From assembly GCA_948438565.1 (NCBI GenBank), contig CAOJLW010000015.1, positions 1-16,059 of the forward strand: 16,059 bases of DNA. The letters run 5' to 3'. The DNA is from an uncultured Lachnospiraceae bacterium (GTDB lineage Bacteria; Bacillota; Clostridia; Lachnospirales; Lachnospiraceae). A program made the translations under genes and the position numbers. The notes under the pieces are model-generated. The model saw only the letters and a program-made list of their open reading frames with translations, was not told the origin of the DNA and searched no databases. Shown in pieces: positions 1 through 6,642 of this stretch; position 1 is the first letter of the stretch, and each line of letters begins with the position of its first letter.

Positions 1-39
1 AAAATTGATACGAAGGATATGGTACAAGGCGTGCCGTAG
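1..39 (+). CDS. C-terminal tail of an upstream gene (partial)
   Basis: Reading frame 1 gives twelve codons (KIDTKDMVQGVP) and a TAG stop at 37-39, directly before the tilS ribosome binding site. A gene running in from the left and ending here fits the tight spacing of the operon that follows. In many Firmicutes the gene before tilS is spoIIE, but twelve residues are too few to identify it, so no symbol is given. The alternative is that this frame is non-coding and the upstream gene ends outside the window. Confidence 0.45.
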   Translation, partial: KIDTKDMVQGVP

Positions 40-47
40 GGGGAATG

Positions 48-1472
48 ATGATAAAAAAGGTAACGGCTTTTATGCAGCGGCGCCATATGGTGCAGGCAGG
101 GGATCACATCTGCATTGGGGTTTCCGGAGGGGCGGATTCAGTCTGTCTGTTTCGGATTCTGGAATGTTTACGTCAACCGATGGGATTTACGATGTCGGTC
201 GTACATGTCGAACATGGGATTCGGGGCGAAGAGAGCCTTGAGGATATGCATTTTGTCAATCAATTGGCAAAGCGGTATGACGTTCCGTTTACCGCCTGTT
301 CCTATCCGGTGGAGCGGATGGCCAAAACAAGGGGATTGTCTGTGGAAGAAATGGGCAGGCAGCTGCGCTATCAGGCGTTTGCATCGGAAGGGAGACGGTT
401 TCAAAAAGAAGCGGACAAGCGCGGGGGTTCTGTAAAAATAGCCGTTGCGCACCATGCCGACGACAATGCGGAAACCGTATTGTTCCATTTGTGCAGAGGA
501 AGCGGGGTGGATGGACTGGCCGGGATCCGTCCGGTGCGCGGGAATATTATTCGGCCGCTCCTTTGCGTGGGGCGGGAGGAAATCGAGTGTTTTTTACAGG
601 AGATTGCACAGTCATACCGGACGGACGCCACCAATGCGGATCTGGTATATAGCAGGAACCGGATTCGAAACAGGATATTGCCGGAACTGGAGCGCATCAA
701 CGCGCGGGCGGCCGCGCATATCAACGCCGTTTCAGAGGATGCGGCGGAAGTTGCAGAATATCTGCAAAACCAAGCGGAGCAGATTTTAAAAAAACATATG
801 TTTCGAGCGGATAGTGGACAGATCCGCTTTGAAATTGCCGGATTTTTCGAGTATCCGTCCATTTTACAGAGGCGCGTGCTGTTGGGTTTGCTTACGCAGG
901 CATCCGGCAGTAAAAAGGATCTGACCAGAGAACATATCAATGCGTTGCTTGATTTGGCGAAAGGCCGGACAGGCAGGCGGGTTTCTCTGCCCTATGGGGT
1001 GCTTGTGGAAAAAACATACGGAACCTTGCAGTTGGATTCCGCAGATTCTCATATCGGGACTCCGTCTGTCGCCATCCCATTAGATTTTTCCGCCGGGGAA
1101 ACGGAGTCGTTTTGGCAGACGCCAATGGGAAGAATTTGCTGTCGAATTTTGGAAATGGAAAAAATAGATGGAAAAATTCCCAAAAACCAGTATACGAAAT
1201 GGTTTGATTATGATAAGATAAAAAATAGGCTTTATTTACGAACCAGAAAGTCAGGGGATTATTTTATTATTGATGCAAACGGACACAGGCAAAAGCTAAA
1301 GAATTACTGGATCAATGAAAAAGCGCCAAAGGACAGGCGGGATCGGATTCTGCTGCTTGCAGACGGTTCCCATATTTTATGGATCATAGGCTACCGTATC
1401 AGCGAGCATTATAAAGTTGCCAGGGATACCAAACGAATTTTGGAAGTACAGTTTATGGAGGAAAAAGCATGA
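48..1472 (+). CDS. tilS: tRNA(Ile)-lysidine synthetase TilS
   Basis: Cytosolic enzyme that uses ATP to attach lysine to C34 of the CAU-anticodon tRNA-Ile, changing its decoding from AUG to AUA; normally essential. The N-terminal PP-loop ATP-pyrophosphatase motif SGGADS is at residues 26-31, followed by HVEHGIRGEES and AHHADDNAET, typical of the family. The NRIRNRILPELE stretch marks the end of the catalytic domain, and residues about 385-466 match the TilS C-terminal domain (RSGD...GHRQKLKNYWIN). At 474 residues it has the usual length for Firmicutes. ATG 48 is preferred over ATG 45 because the AGGGGG site at 38-43 lies only 1 nt from ATG 45, and because 25 residues before the SGG motif is normal for the family. 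It overlaps hpt by 4 bp (ATGA), so the two are probably translationally coupled. Confidence 0.96.
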   Translation: MIKKVTAFMQRRHMVQAGDHICIGVSGGADSVCLFRILECLRQPMGFTMSVVHVEHGIRGEESLEDMHFVNQLAKRYDVPFTACSYPVERMAKTRGLSVEEMGRQLRYQAFASEGRRFQKEADKRGGSVKIAVAHHADDNAETVLFHLCRGSGVDGLAGIRPVRGNIIRPLLCVGREEIECFLQEIAQSYRTDATNADLVYSRNRIRNRILPELERINARAAAHINAVSEDAAEVAEYLQNQAEQILKKHMFRADSGQIRFEIAGFFEYPSILQRRVLLGLLTQASGSKKDLTREHINALLDLAKGRTGRRVSLPYGVLVEKTYGTLQLDSADSHIGTPSVAIPLDFSAGETESFWQTPMGRICCRILEMEKIDGKIPKNQYTKWFDYDKIKNRLYLRTRKSGDYFIIDANGHRQKLKNYWINEKAPKDRRDRILLLADGSHILWIIGYRISEHYKVARDTKRILEVQFMEEKA

Positions 1473-1993
1473 GTGAGACAATCCGTGTATTATTGTCGGA
1501 AGAGGAAGTAGATCAAAGGATTGTGGAGGTTGCGGCGAAAATCAGCGAAGATTATCACGGGGAGCAGGTACATCTGATCTGCGTGTTAAGGGGAGGCGTC
1601 TTTTTTACCTGTGAACTGGCGAAGCGTCTGACCATTCCGGTTTCTATGGATTTTATGTCGGTTTCCAGTTATGGCGCATCGACCAAATCCAGCGGCGTGG
1701 TGAAAATTATCAAAGATTTGGATGAAGGATTGGAAGGCAAAAACGTACTTGTCGTAGAGGATATTGTGGATTCTGGCAGAACCTTGAGCTATTTGCTGGA
1801 ATATTTGCGGAACCAACGCCCGAATAGTTTAAAGCTTTGTACATTATTGAATAAACCAGAGCGTCGTGTGGTCGATGTGAATGTGGATTATATCTGTTTT
1901 GATATACCGGATGAATTTGTGGTAGGGTATGGCTTGGATTATGCACAAAAATACCGAAATTTACCATATATCGGTGTGATTGAATTAGACTAG
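1469..1993 (+). CDS. hpt: Hypoxanthine(-guanine) phosphoribosyltransferase
   Basis: Salvages hypoxanthine and guanine to IMP and GMP using PRPP; cytosolic. The signature PRPP-binding loop VVEDIVDSGRTL is at residues 95-106, with acidic pair E97-D98 and D101 in the position of the proposed catalytic base. The purine-binding C-terminal part includes VDYICFDIPDEFVVGYGLDY, which is strongly conserved in bacterial HPRTs. At 174 residues it is full length (family about 175-185). The ATG overlaps the tilS stop, and a GGAGG at 1457-1461 lies 7 nt upstream inside tilS. The tilS-hpt-ftsH order is a widely conserved Firmicutes operon, which supports the identification. Confidence 0.97.
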   Translation: MSETIRVLLSEEEVDQRIVEVAAKISEDYHGEQVHLICVLRGGVFFTCELAKRLTIPVSMDFMSVSSYGASTKSSGVVKIIKDLDEGLEGKNVLVVEDIVDSGRTLSYLLEYLRNQRPNSLKLCTLLNKPERRVVDVNVDYICFDIPDEFVVGYGLDYAQKYRNLPYIGVIELD

Positions 1994-2000
1994 AAGGAGG
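1994..2000 (+). promoter_or_regulatory. Ribosome binding site of ftsH
   Basis: AAGGAGG lies 9 nt before a TTG codon at 2010, just after the hpt stop. No ATG or GTG sits at a suitable distance, so this near-perfect site decides in favour of the TTG start for ftsH. Confidence 0.8.
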
Positions 2001-2009
2001 TTTTCCAGT

Positions 2010-3821
2010 TTGAAGAAGCGTGGTTACAGAGGGTTCGGATTTTATGCGCTGCTGGTCGTCGTAGTGGTGATCGTCTGGCTGATGTTAGACGCCAGGCAGG
2101 ACGCGGCAAATGCATATACGATGACGGAGTTTCAGGAGGCATTGGACTACGGAAATGTCGTATATATTGAAATTGAACAGAACAGGGAAATTCCAACCGG
2201 TATTTTAAATATCCGTTTAAAGGATAATCTGGTTAAGGAATTATATGTTTCAGATGTCAATGAGATACAGCAGCTATTGGAGGAAAAGCAGTTTTATAAC
2301 TATTATTTGGCGGATGTGCCGCCGGAGAGCTGGATTTTAAACTTGCTTCCGCTCTTGATTGTGCTTGCTACGATGTTTATTTTATTTATGATTATGAGCA
2401 ACCAGGCGGCGGCGAGCGGCGGCGGGAACCGGATGATGAACTTTGGCAAAAGCCGTGCGAAGATGTCCACGAGTGAAAATAAGATGAATTTTGCCAATGT
2501 GGCCGGTTTGCGCGAGGAAAAGGAAGAATTGGAAGAATTGGCGGATTTTCTGCGGTCTCCACGGAAATATACCCGGCTGGGCGCACGGATCCCAAAAGGC
2601 ATTCTGTTGGTGGGGCCTCCGGGGACAGGCAAGACATTGCTGGCGAAGGCGGTTGCCGGAGAAGCGGGCGTACCGTTTTTTAGTATTTCCGGTTCCGATT
2701 TTGTGGAAATGTTTGTCGGCGTCGGCGCTTCCCGCGTCCGGGATTTGTTTGATGAGGCCAAGAAAAATGCGCCCTGTATTATCTTTATCGATGAAATAGA
2801 CGCTGTGGCAAGACGTCGGGGTACCGGTATGGGGGGAGGTCACGACGAGCGCGAGCAGACCTTAAATCAGATGTTAGTGGAGATGGATGGCTTTGGCGTC
2901 AATGAAGGCATTATTGTTATGGCGGCGACAAACCGCGTGGACATTTTAGATCCGGCGATTATGCGTCCGGGAAGGTTTGACCGTAAAATTCACGTTGGTC
3001 GGCCGGATATTGGCGGCAGGGAAGAGATTTTACACGTACACGCTCAGAATAAGCCGTTGGGCGATGATGTAGATTTAAAGCAGATTGCCCAGACGACAGC
3101 CGGGTTTACCGGCGCGGATCTGGAAAACCTGCTCAATGAAGCCGCGATTAATGCGGCAAAAGAAGATCGCGCCTATATTTTGCAAAATGATATCCGTAAA
3201 TCGTTTGTCAAAGTCGGCATCGGCGCGGAAAAGAGAAGCCGTATTATCAGTGAGAAGGAAAAACGGATTACGGCGTTTCATGAAGCGGGTCATGCGATTT
3301 TATTTCATGTGCTGCCGGAGGTAGGGCCGGTTTATTCGGTGTCCATTATTCCAACGGGAGCAGGGGCGGCAGGTTATACGATGCCGGTTTCCGAAAACGA
3401 TGAGATGTTTAATACCAAGGGCCGTATGTTGCAGGAGATTGTTGTCGATCTTGGCGGGCGTGTGGCGGAAGAAATGGTTTTTGACGATATTACGACCGGG
3501 GCGTCGCAGGACATTAAGCAGGCGACACAGCTTGCCAAGGCGATGGTAACCAAATACGGGATGTCGGAAAATGTGGGATTAATTAATTATGACAATGATG
3601 ACGATGAAGTGTTTATCGGTCGGGATCTGGCCCATACCAGGGGATATGGCGAAAGCGTGGCATCCAGGATTGACGAGGAAGTAAAGCGGATTATTGACGA
3701 GTGCTATGCAAAAGCGAAAAAAATTATCCATGAACATGAAGATGTATTAAACCGTTGTGCTGAACTTTTATTGGAGAAAGAGAAAATCAGCCGGGAGGAG
3801 TTTGAAATGCTTTTCCTTTAG
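2010..3821 (+). CDS. ftsH: ATP-dependent zinc metalloprotease FtsH
   Basis: Membrane-anchored AAA+ protease that degrades misassembled membrane proteins and regulatory proteins. Two membrane segments, residues about 7-26 and 107-128, flank a small extracytoplasmic domain. The AAA domain has Walker A GPPGTGKT at 202-209, Walker B with DEID at 261-264, and the second region of homology (ATNRVDILDPAIMRPGRFDR). The peptidase zinc site HEAGH is at 424-428, with the third ligand probably D501 in GASQDIKQAT. At 603 residues it is slightly short but complete, lacking only the long variable tail some homologues carry. It starts with TTG behind a strong ribosome binding site, 16 nt after hpt. It is the last gene of the tilS-hpt-ftsH unit; no hairpin terminator is seen immediately after its stop. 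Confidence 0.98.
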   Translation: MKKRGYRGFGFYALLVVVVVIVWLMLDARQDAANAYTMTEFQEALDYGNVVYIEIEQNREIPTGILNIRLKDNLVKELYVSDVNEIQQLLEEKQFYNYYLADVPPESWILNLLPLLIVLATMFILFMIMSNQAAASGGGNRMMNFGKSRAKMSTSENKMNFANVAGLREEKEELEELADFLRSPRKYTRLGARIPKGILLVGPPGTGKTLLAKAVAGEAGVPFFSISGSDFVEMFVGVGASRVRDLFDEAKKNAPCIIFIDEIDAVARRRGTGMGGGHDEREQTLNQMLVEMDGFGVNEGIIVMAATNRVDILDPAIMRPGRFDRKIHVGRPDIGGREEILHVHAQNKPLGDDVDLKQIAQTTAGFTGADLENLLNEAAINAAKEDRAYILQNDIRKSFVKVGIGAEKRSRIISEKEKRITAFHEAGHAILFHVLPEVGPVYSVSIIPTGAGAAGYTMPVSENDEMFNTKGRMLQEIVVDLGGRVAEEMVFDDITTGASQDIKQATQLAKAMVTKYGMSENVGLINYDNDDDEVFIGRDLAHTRGYGESVASRIDEEVKRIIDECYAKAKKIIHEHEDVLNRCAELLLEKEKISREEFEMLFL

Positions 3822-3986
3822 GGGTCGGCGAAACTTGAGATTATACAAAGTGCATAAAAAAGACAGGTGAATTTTGTGAAGTTTGTGCACACTTATTTGC
3901 TTGTTGGCGCTATGATTAGTACTGTAAAAACCCCCAATACATTATTTAGTTTTTTGCTACACCCCATAGTAAAAATACCTTCTCCT
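3822..3986. other. AT-rich intergenic leader, no gene seen
   Basis: This stretch between ftsH and the next terminator contains no convincing open reading frame. It is AT-rich, with one possible -10 hexamer (TATGAT, 3911-3916) lacking a well-placed -35. At 3854-3866 it carries ATAAAAAAGACAG, which can pair perfectly with the 3' arm of the downstream terminator. It may be the untranslated tail of ftsH, a leader for the GH13 gene, or both. Confidence 0.4.
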
Positions 3987-4021
3987 AAAAAAGACAGCAA
4001 ATGAACGGCTGTCTTTTTTAT
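3987..4021 (+). terminator. Rho-independent terminator or attenuator between ftsH and GH13 gene
   Basis: A perfect 12-bp stem (AAAAAAGACAGC, 3987-3998, with GCTGTCTTTTTT, 4008-4019) closes a 9-nt loop, and the T run forms the 3' side. The A-rich 5' arm makes it potentially bidirectional. It lies about 165 nt after the ftsH stop and 52 nt before the GH13 start. It may end the ftsH transcript or attenuate the GH13 transcript. Confidence 0.85.
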
Positions 4022-4060
4022 TTTTCTAAATAGGACACTGCTTTGTTTCACTTTAAGAAA

Positions 4061-4066
4061 GAGAGG
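4061..4066 (+). promoter_or_regulatory. Ribosome binding site of the GH13 gene
   Basis: GAGAGG lies 6 nt before ATG 4073. A longer reading from TTG 4043 would have no ribosome binding site and would add only ten poorly characteristic residues, so this site decides the start. Confidence 0.65.
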
Positions 4067-4072
4067 ACTCGT

Positions 4073-6181
4073 ATGAAATCAAAATCTGTTTATGAGAGGA
4101 ACCGAACGCAGCAATATATGATGCAGATGCGCCCGATTTTATGGAAACAGGCCTTGTTTTCGGATGGAACCAGAGATTATCGGATTCCGGAGGAGCCAAA
4201 AGAGCATGAAGATGTTACGATCCGTTTTCGTACCGCAAGAGACAATGTGGACAGCGTTTGGCTGTGTGGAAATGGAGATCGTTATTTGATGCGGATTGCG
4301 GAGCATGACGAAGCATTTGATTATTATGACGTTACTATCCGTTTAGGGACGGAGACGTTTGCCTATTATTTTGAGATTGCGTCCGGCCTGCTATCGTGCC
4401 GCTATGATCGCTGCGGCGTAACCGAAGAGATCAGGGAATCGTATTTCTTTCGGATTGTGCCGGGTTTTTCCACGCCGGACTGGGCAAAAGGGGCGGTCAT
4501 GTATCAGATAATGGTGGATCGTTTTTACAATGGGGATACGTCCAATGACGTCTTAGATCAGGAATATTTTTATATCCGGACATTCAGTACGAGAGTTCCG
4601 GGAGAACAGTGGGATAAGTATCCGGAAAATTTCAGCGTCGGTGAATTCTATGGCGGAGATTTGGAGGGTGTGCGGCAAAAACTGGATTATCTGGCCGATC
4701 TGGGTGTGGAGGTTCTTTATTTTAATCCGGTGTTTGTATCGCCGTCCAATCATAAATATGATATTCAGGACTATGATCACATCGATCCGCATTATGGAAA
4801 AATTGTTGAGGATGAAGGGGAAGTCCTCATGGAAGGGGAGCAGGATAACCGGAAGGCAACGCGTTACCGCTGCCGCGTGACCAATCAGAAGAATTTAGAG
4901 GCGAGCAACGCTTTTTTTGCCGAATTTGTAAAAGAGGTTCACAAGCGCGGCATGAAGGTTATATTGGACGGCGTATTCAATCATTGCGGTTCCTTTAACT
5001 GTTGGATGGATCGGGAGGGGATTTATAAGGGCAAAGAGGGGTTTGCGCTGGGAGCCTATCTTTCCAAAGACAGTCCCTATCGGTCTTATTTTCGTTTTCT
5101 GGATACGGAAGAACGGGCATGGCCGTATAATGAGCATTATGAAGGCTGGTGGGGGTATGATACGCTGCCAAAGCTCAATTATGAAGGTTCCAAAGAGCTA
5201 TATGACGACATGATGCGGATTGCAAAAAAATGGGTATCCGAACCGTATTGCGTAGATGGCTGGAGATTGGATGTCGCAGGGGATCTGGGGCATAGTAAAG
5301 AATTTAATCATCGGTTTTGGCGAGATTTTCGGGATGCGGTCAAAGAGGCCAATCCCGACGCCCTGATTTTGGCTGAGCACTATGGAGATCCCAAGGATTG
5401 GCTATCGGGCGATCAATGGGACAGTATTATGAATTACGTGGCGTTTATGGAACCGCTGACCTGGTTTTTGACCGGTATGGAAAAGCACAGTGATGAATTT
5501 ATGCCGGAACGGATTGGGAAAACGGAGGATTTTGAGCGAACCATGCAGCATTATATGACCAGTTTCCTGACGCCGTCTTTGCTGTGCGCCATGAATCAGT
5601 TGTCCAACCACGACCATTCCCGATTTTTGACCAGGACAAACCACAAAGCCGGAAGAGCGGAATATCTGGGGGCGGCTGCGGCCAGCGAGGGCATTGATTA
5701 TGCCGTTATGCGGGAAGCCGTTGTGGTGCAGATGACTTGGCCCGGGGCGCCTACCTTATATTATGGCGACGAAGCGGGACTTTGCGGATTTACCGATCCG
5801 GATAATCGGAGGACATATCCGTGGGGGCGTGAGGATCAGGGATTGATTGATCTGCATCGGGAGTTGATTTGGATACACAAAAATAACGAAGCGCTGCGTA
5901 CGGGTTCTTTTTGTTTTTTAGAAAGTGAGGAACGGCTTTTGTGTTATGCGCGATTTAACCGCAAACAGCAGTTTGTCATAATCGTCAATCACGACGATGT
6001 GGAACGGACAAAACGGATCGACCTGATTGCAGCCGGGATACCGTTACAGGCGACAATGCGCCAGTTGATTGTAACGACAGAAAGCGCGTATTCCCTGATG
6101 CCGCAGTATTATCCGGTGACGCATGGGAGAGTGACGGTGACGTTGCAGAAAAAATCGGCGGTGATATTAGAGAGAGCGTAG
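4073..6181 (+). CDS. GH13 alpha-glucan hydrolase, neopullulanase/cyclomaltodextrinase type
   Basis: A 702-residue glycoside hydrolase predicted to cut alpha-1,4 (and perhaps alpha-1,6) bonds in maltodextrins, cyclodextrins or pullulan fragments. No signal peptide is visible, so it is probably cytosolic and acts on imported oligosaccharides. An N-terminal beta-sandwich (about 1-130, CBM34-like) precedes the (beta/alpha)8 barrel. The conserved GH13 regions are all present: DGVFNH (299-304), RLD with nucleophile D400, AEH with acid/base E435, and NHD (512-514) with D514. LPKLN at 365-369 matches the fifth region (MPKLN) typical of the neopullulanase/cyclomaltodextrinase subfamily. At 702 residues it is longer than the usual roughly 590; an extra acidic stretch near residues 243-265 lies in domain B. 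It stands alone, with no transporter or regulator adjacent. Exact substrate cannot be read from sequence. Confidence 0.9.
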   Translation: MKSKSVYERNRTQQYMMQMRPILWKQALFSDGTRDYRIPEEPKEHEDVTIRFRTARDNVDSVWLCGNGDRYLMRIAEHDEAFDYYDVTIRLGTETFAYYFEIASGLLSCRYDRCGVTEEIRESYFFRIVPGFSTPDWAKGAVMYQIMVDRFYNGDTSNDVLDQEYFYIRTFSTRVPGEQWDKYPENFSVGEFYGGDLEGVRQKLDYLADLGVEVLYFNPVFVSPSNHKYDIQDYDHIDPHYGKIVEDEGEVLMEGEQDNRKATRYRCRVTNQKNLEASNAFFAEFVKEVHKRGMKVILDGVFNHCGSFNCWMDREGIYKGKEGFALGAYLSKDSPYRSYFRFLDTEERAWPYNEHYEGWWGYDTLPKLNYEGSKELYDDMMRIAKKWVSEPYCVDGWRLDVAGDLGHSKEFNHRFWRDFRDAVKEANPDALILAEHYGDPKDWLSGDQWDSIMNYVAFMEPLTWFLTGMEKHSDEFMPERIGKTEDFERTMQHYMTSFLTPSLLCAMNQLSNHDHSRFLTRTNHKAGRAEYLGAAAASEGIDYAVMREAVVVQMTWPGAPTLYYGDEAGLCGFTDPDNRRTYPWGREDQGLIDLHRELIWIHKNNEALRTGSFCFLESEERLLCYARFNRKQQFVIIVNHDDVERTKRIDLIAAGIPLQATMRQLIVTTESAYSLMPQYYPVTHGRVTVTLQKKSAVILERA

Positions 6182-6241
6182 GAGAAAAATGCTTGGGTGA
6201 TGAGATGGACGGTATGTTTTTTAATTTACTGGAAAAAACAC

Positions 6242-6270
6242 TTGAAATTATTGGAATAATATGATAAAAT
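6242..6270 (+). promoter_or_regulatory. Promoter of tRNA-Tyr
   Basis: TTGAAA (6242-6247), a 17-nt spacer and TAAAAT (6265-6270), with TG one base before the -10 (extended -10). Transcription would begin near 6277, leaving a short leader before the tRNA at 6311. Near-consensus match in the expected place for a standalone stable-RNA gene. Confidence 0.75.
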
Positions 6271-6310
6271 ATCATTCTATCAGGGCATTGAATTATATAT
6301 GTCCGATCAT

Positions 6311-6392
6311 GGGCAGATTCCCGAGTGGCCAAAGGGGACAGACTGTAAATCTGCTGCAAATTGCTTCGGTGGTTCGAATCCACCTCTGCCCA
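6311..6392 (+). tRNA. tRNA-Tyr (anticodon GUA)
   Basis: Cloverleaf by eye: acceptor GGGCAGA (6311-6317) pairs with TCTGCCC (6385-6391), with discriminator A at 6392. The anticodon stem is 6338-6342 with 6350-6354 (outermost pair A-C mismatched) around loop CTGTAAA, giving anticodon GTA at 6345-6347. The T arm is GGTGG-TTCGAAT-CCACC (6368-6384). The long variable arm is that of a class II tRNA, as expected for bacterial tRNA-Tyr. CCA is not encoded. It is a standalone gene with its own promoter and is followed by hairpins. Confidence 0.96.
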
Positions 6393-6402
6393 TTGCTTTC
6401 TA

Positions 6403-6446
6403 AAAAGACGAGGTAGGCCTGTCATGGTTATTCTGGCTCGTCTTTT
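6403..6446 (+). terminator. Putative terminator of tRNA-Tyr
   Basis: AAAAGACGAG (6403-6412) pairs with CTCGTCTTTT (6437-6446) as a perfect 10-bp stem around a 24-nt loop, 10 nt after the tRNA. The T tract is short (TTTT then GTGT), so it may terminate only partly. A stronger hairpin follows. Confidence 0.65.
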
Positions 6447-6467
6447 GTGTACTTCAAAATGTTTTTG

Positions 6468-6500
6468 GCTATCCGTTCATTCGTGGACAGATAGCTTTTT
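6468..6500 (+). terminator. Second terminator after tRNA-Tyr, TTCG tetraloop
   Basis: GCTATCCGTTCA (6468-6479) folds onto TGGACAGATAGC (6484-6495) with one C-A mismatch and one G-T wobble, closed by a TTCG tetraloop and followed by TTTTT. This insulates the M60 gene from the tRNA transcript. With the preceding hairpin it forms a tandem terminator. Confidence 0.75.
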
Positions 6501-6530
6501 ATGTTTTCAATAAATATTACATTTTGGGCA

Positions 6531-6572
6531 TTGTCTTTTTGGGAAGCAGATGATACATTTATAATGTATAAG
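6531..6572 (+). promoter_or_regulatory. Probable promoter of the M60 operon with a palindrome over the -10
   Basis: Two overlapping readings exist. One is TTGTCT (6531-6536), 17-nt spacer, TACATT (6554-6559) with an extended TG; the other uses the perfect TATAAT at 6560-6565, which has only a weak -35 (TTGGGA 6539-6544, 15-nt spacer). A 17-nt inverted repeat, ATACATT-TAT-AATGTAT (6553-6569), covers both -10 elements and could be a repressor operator, or may just reflect AT-rich promoter sequence. Confidence 0.5.
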
Positions 6573-6580
6573 CGTAAGAT

Positions 6581-6613
6581 AGATAGTGCCTTGCATAGGG
6601 TAAGGCGCTATCT
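6581..6613 (+). promoter_or_regulatory. 5' leader hairpin of the M60 gene
   Basis: AGATAGTGCCTT (6581-6592) pairs with AAGGCGCTATCT (6602-6613) along 12 bp with one G-T wobble, around a 9-nt loop. No T tract follows, so it is not a terminator. It would sit at or near the 5' end of the mRNA, where it could stabilise the transcript or bind a regulator. It does not cover the weak ribosome binding site (AAAGGA, 6627-6632). Confidence 0.5.
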
Positions 6614-6642
6614 GAAATTTAGAAAGAAAGGAAAAGTAAAAC

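Noticed and set aside
5..241. 78-residue + strand frame at the left edge
   Set aside because: It overlaps the conserved PP-loop region of tilS in another frame and is Arg/Gly-rich in an unnatural way.
401..940. 179-residue open frame on the - strand within tilS
   Set aside because: It lies wholly inside a confidently assigned gene, has no domain-like pattern and no good ribosome binding site.
2303..2843. Two overlapping - strand frames of about 150 residues inside ftsH
   Set aside because: They are reverse-strand images of the conserved AAA domain; composition is not protein-like.
6311..6392. tRNA-Tyr as an integration site for a genomic island containing the M60 and IbrA/IbrB-like genes
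   Set aside because: tRNA genes are common attachment sites, but I found no repeat of the tRNA 3' end, integrase or phage gene in the window.
5985..6425. 146-residue open frame on the - strand containing a VDSNHRSNLQQIYSLSPLATRE-like stretch
   Set aside because: That peptide is the antisense translation of tRNA-Tyr, a known artefact in protein databases. The frame also runs over the tRNA promoter and the GH13 3' end.
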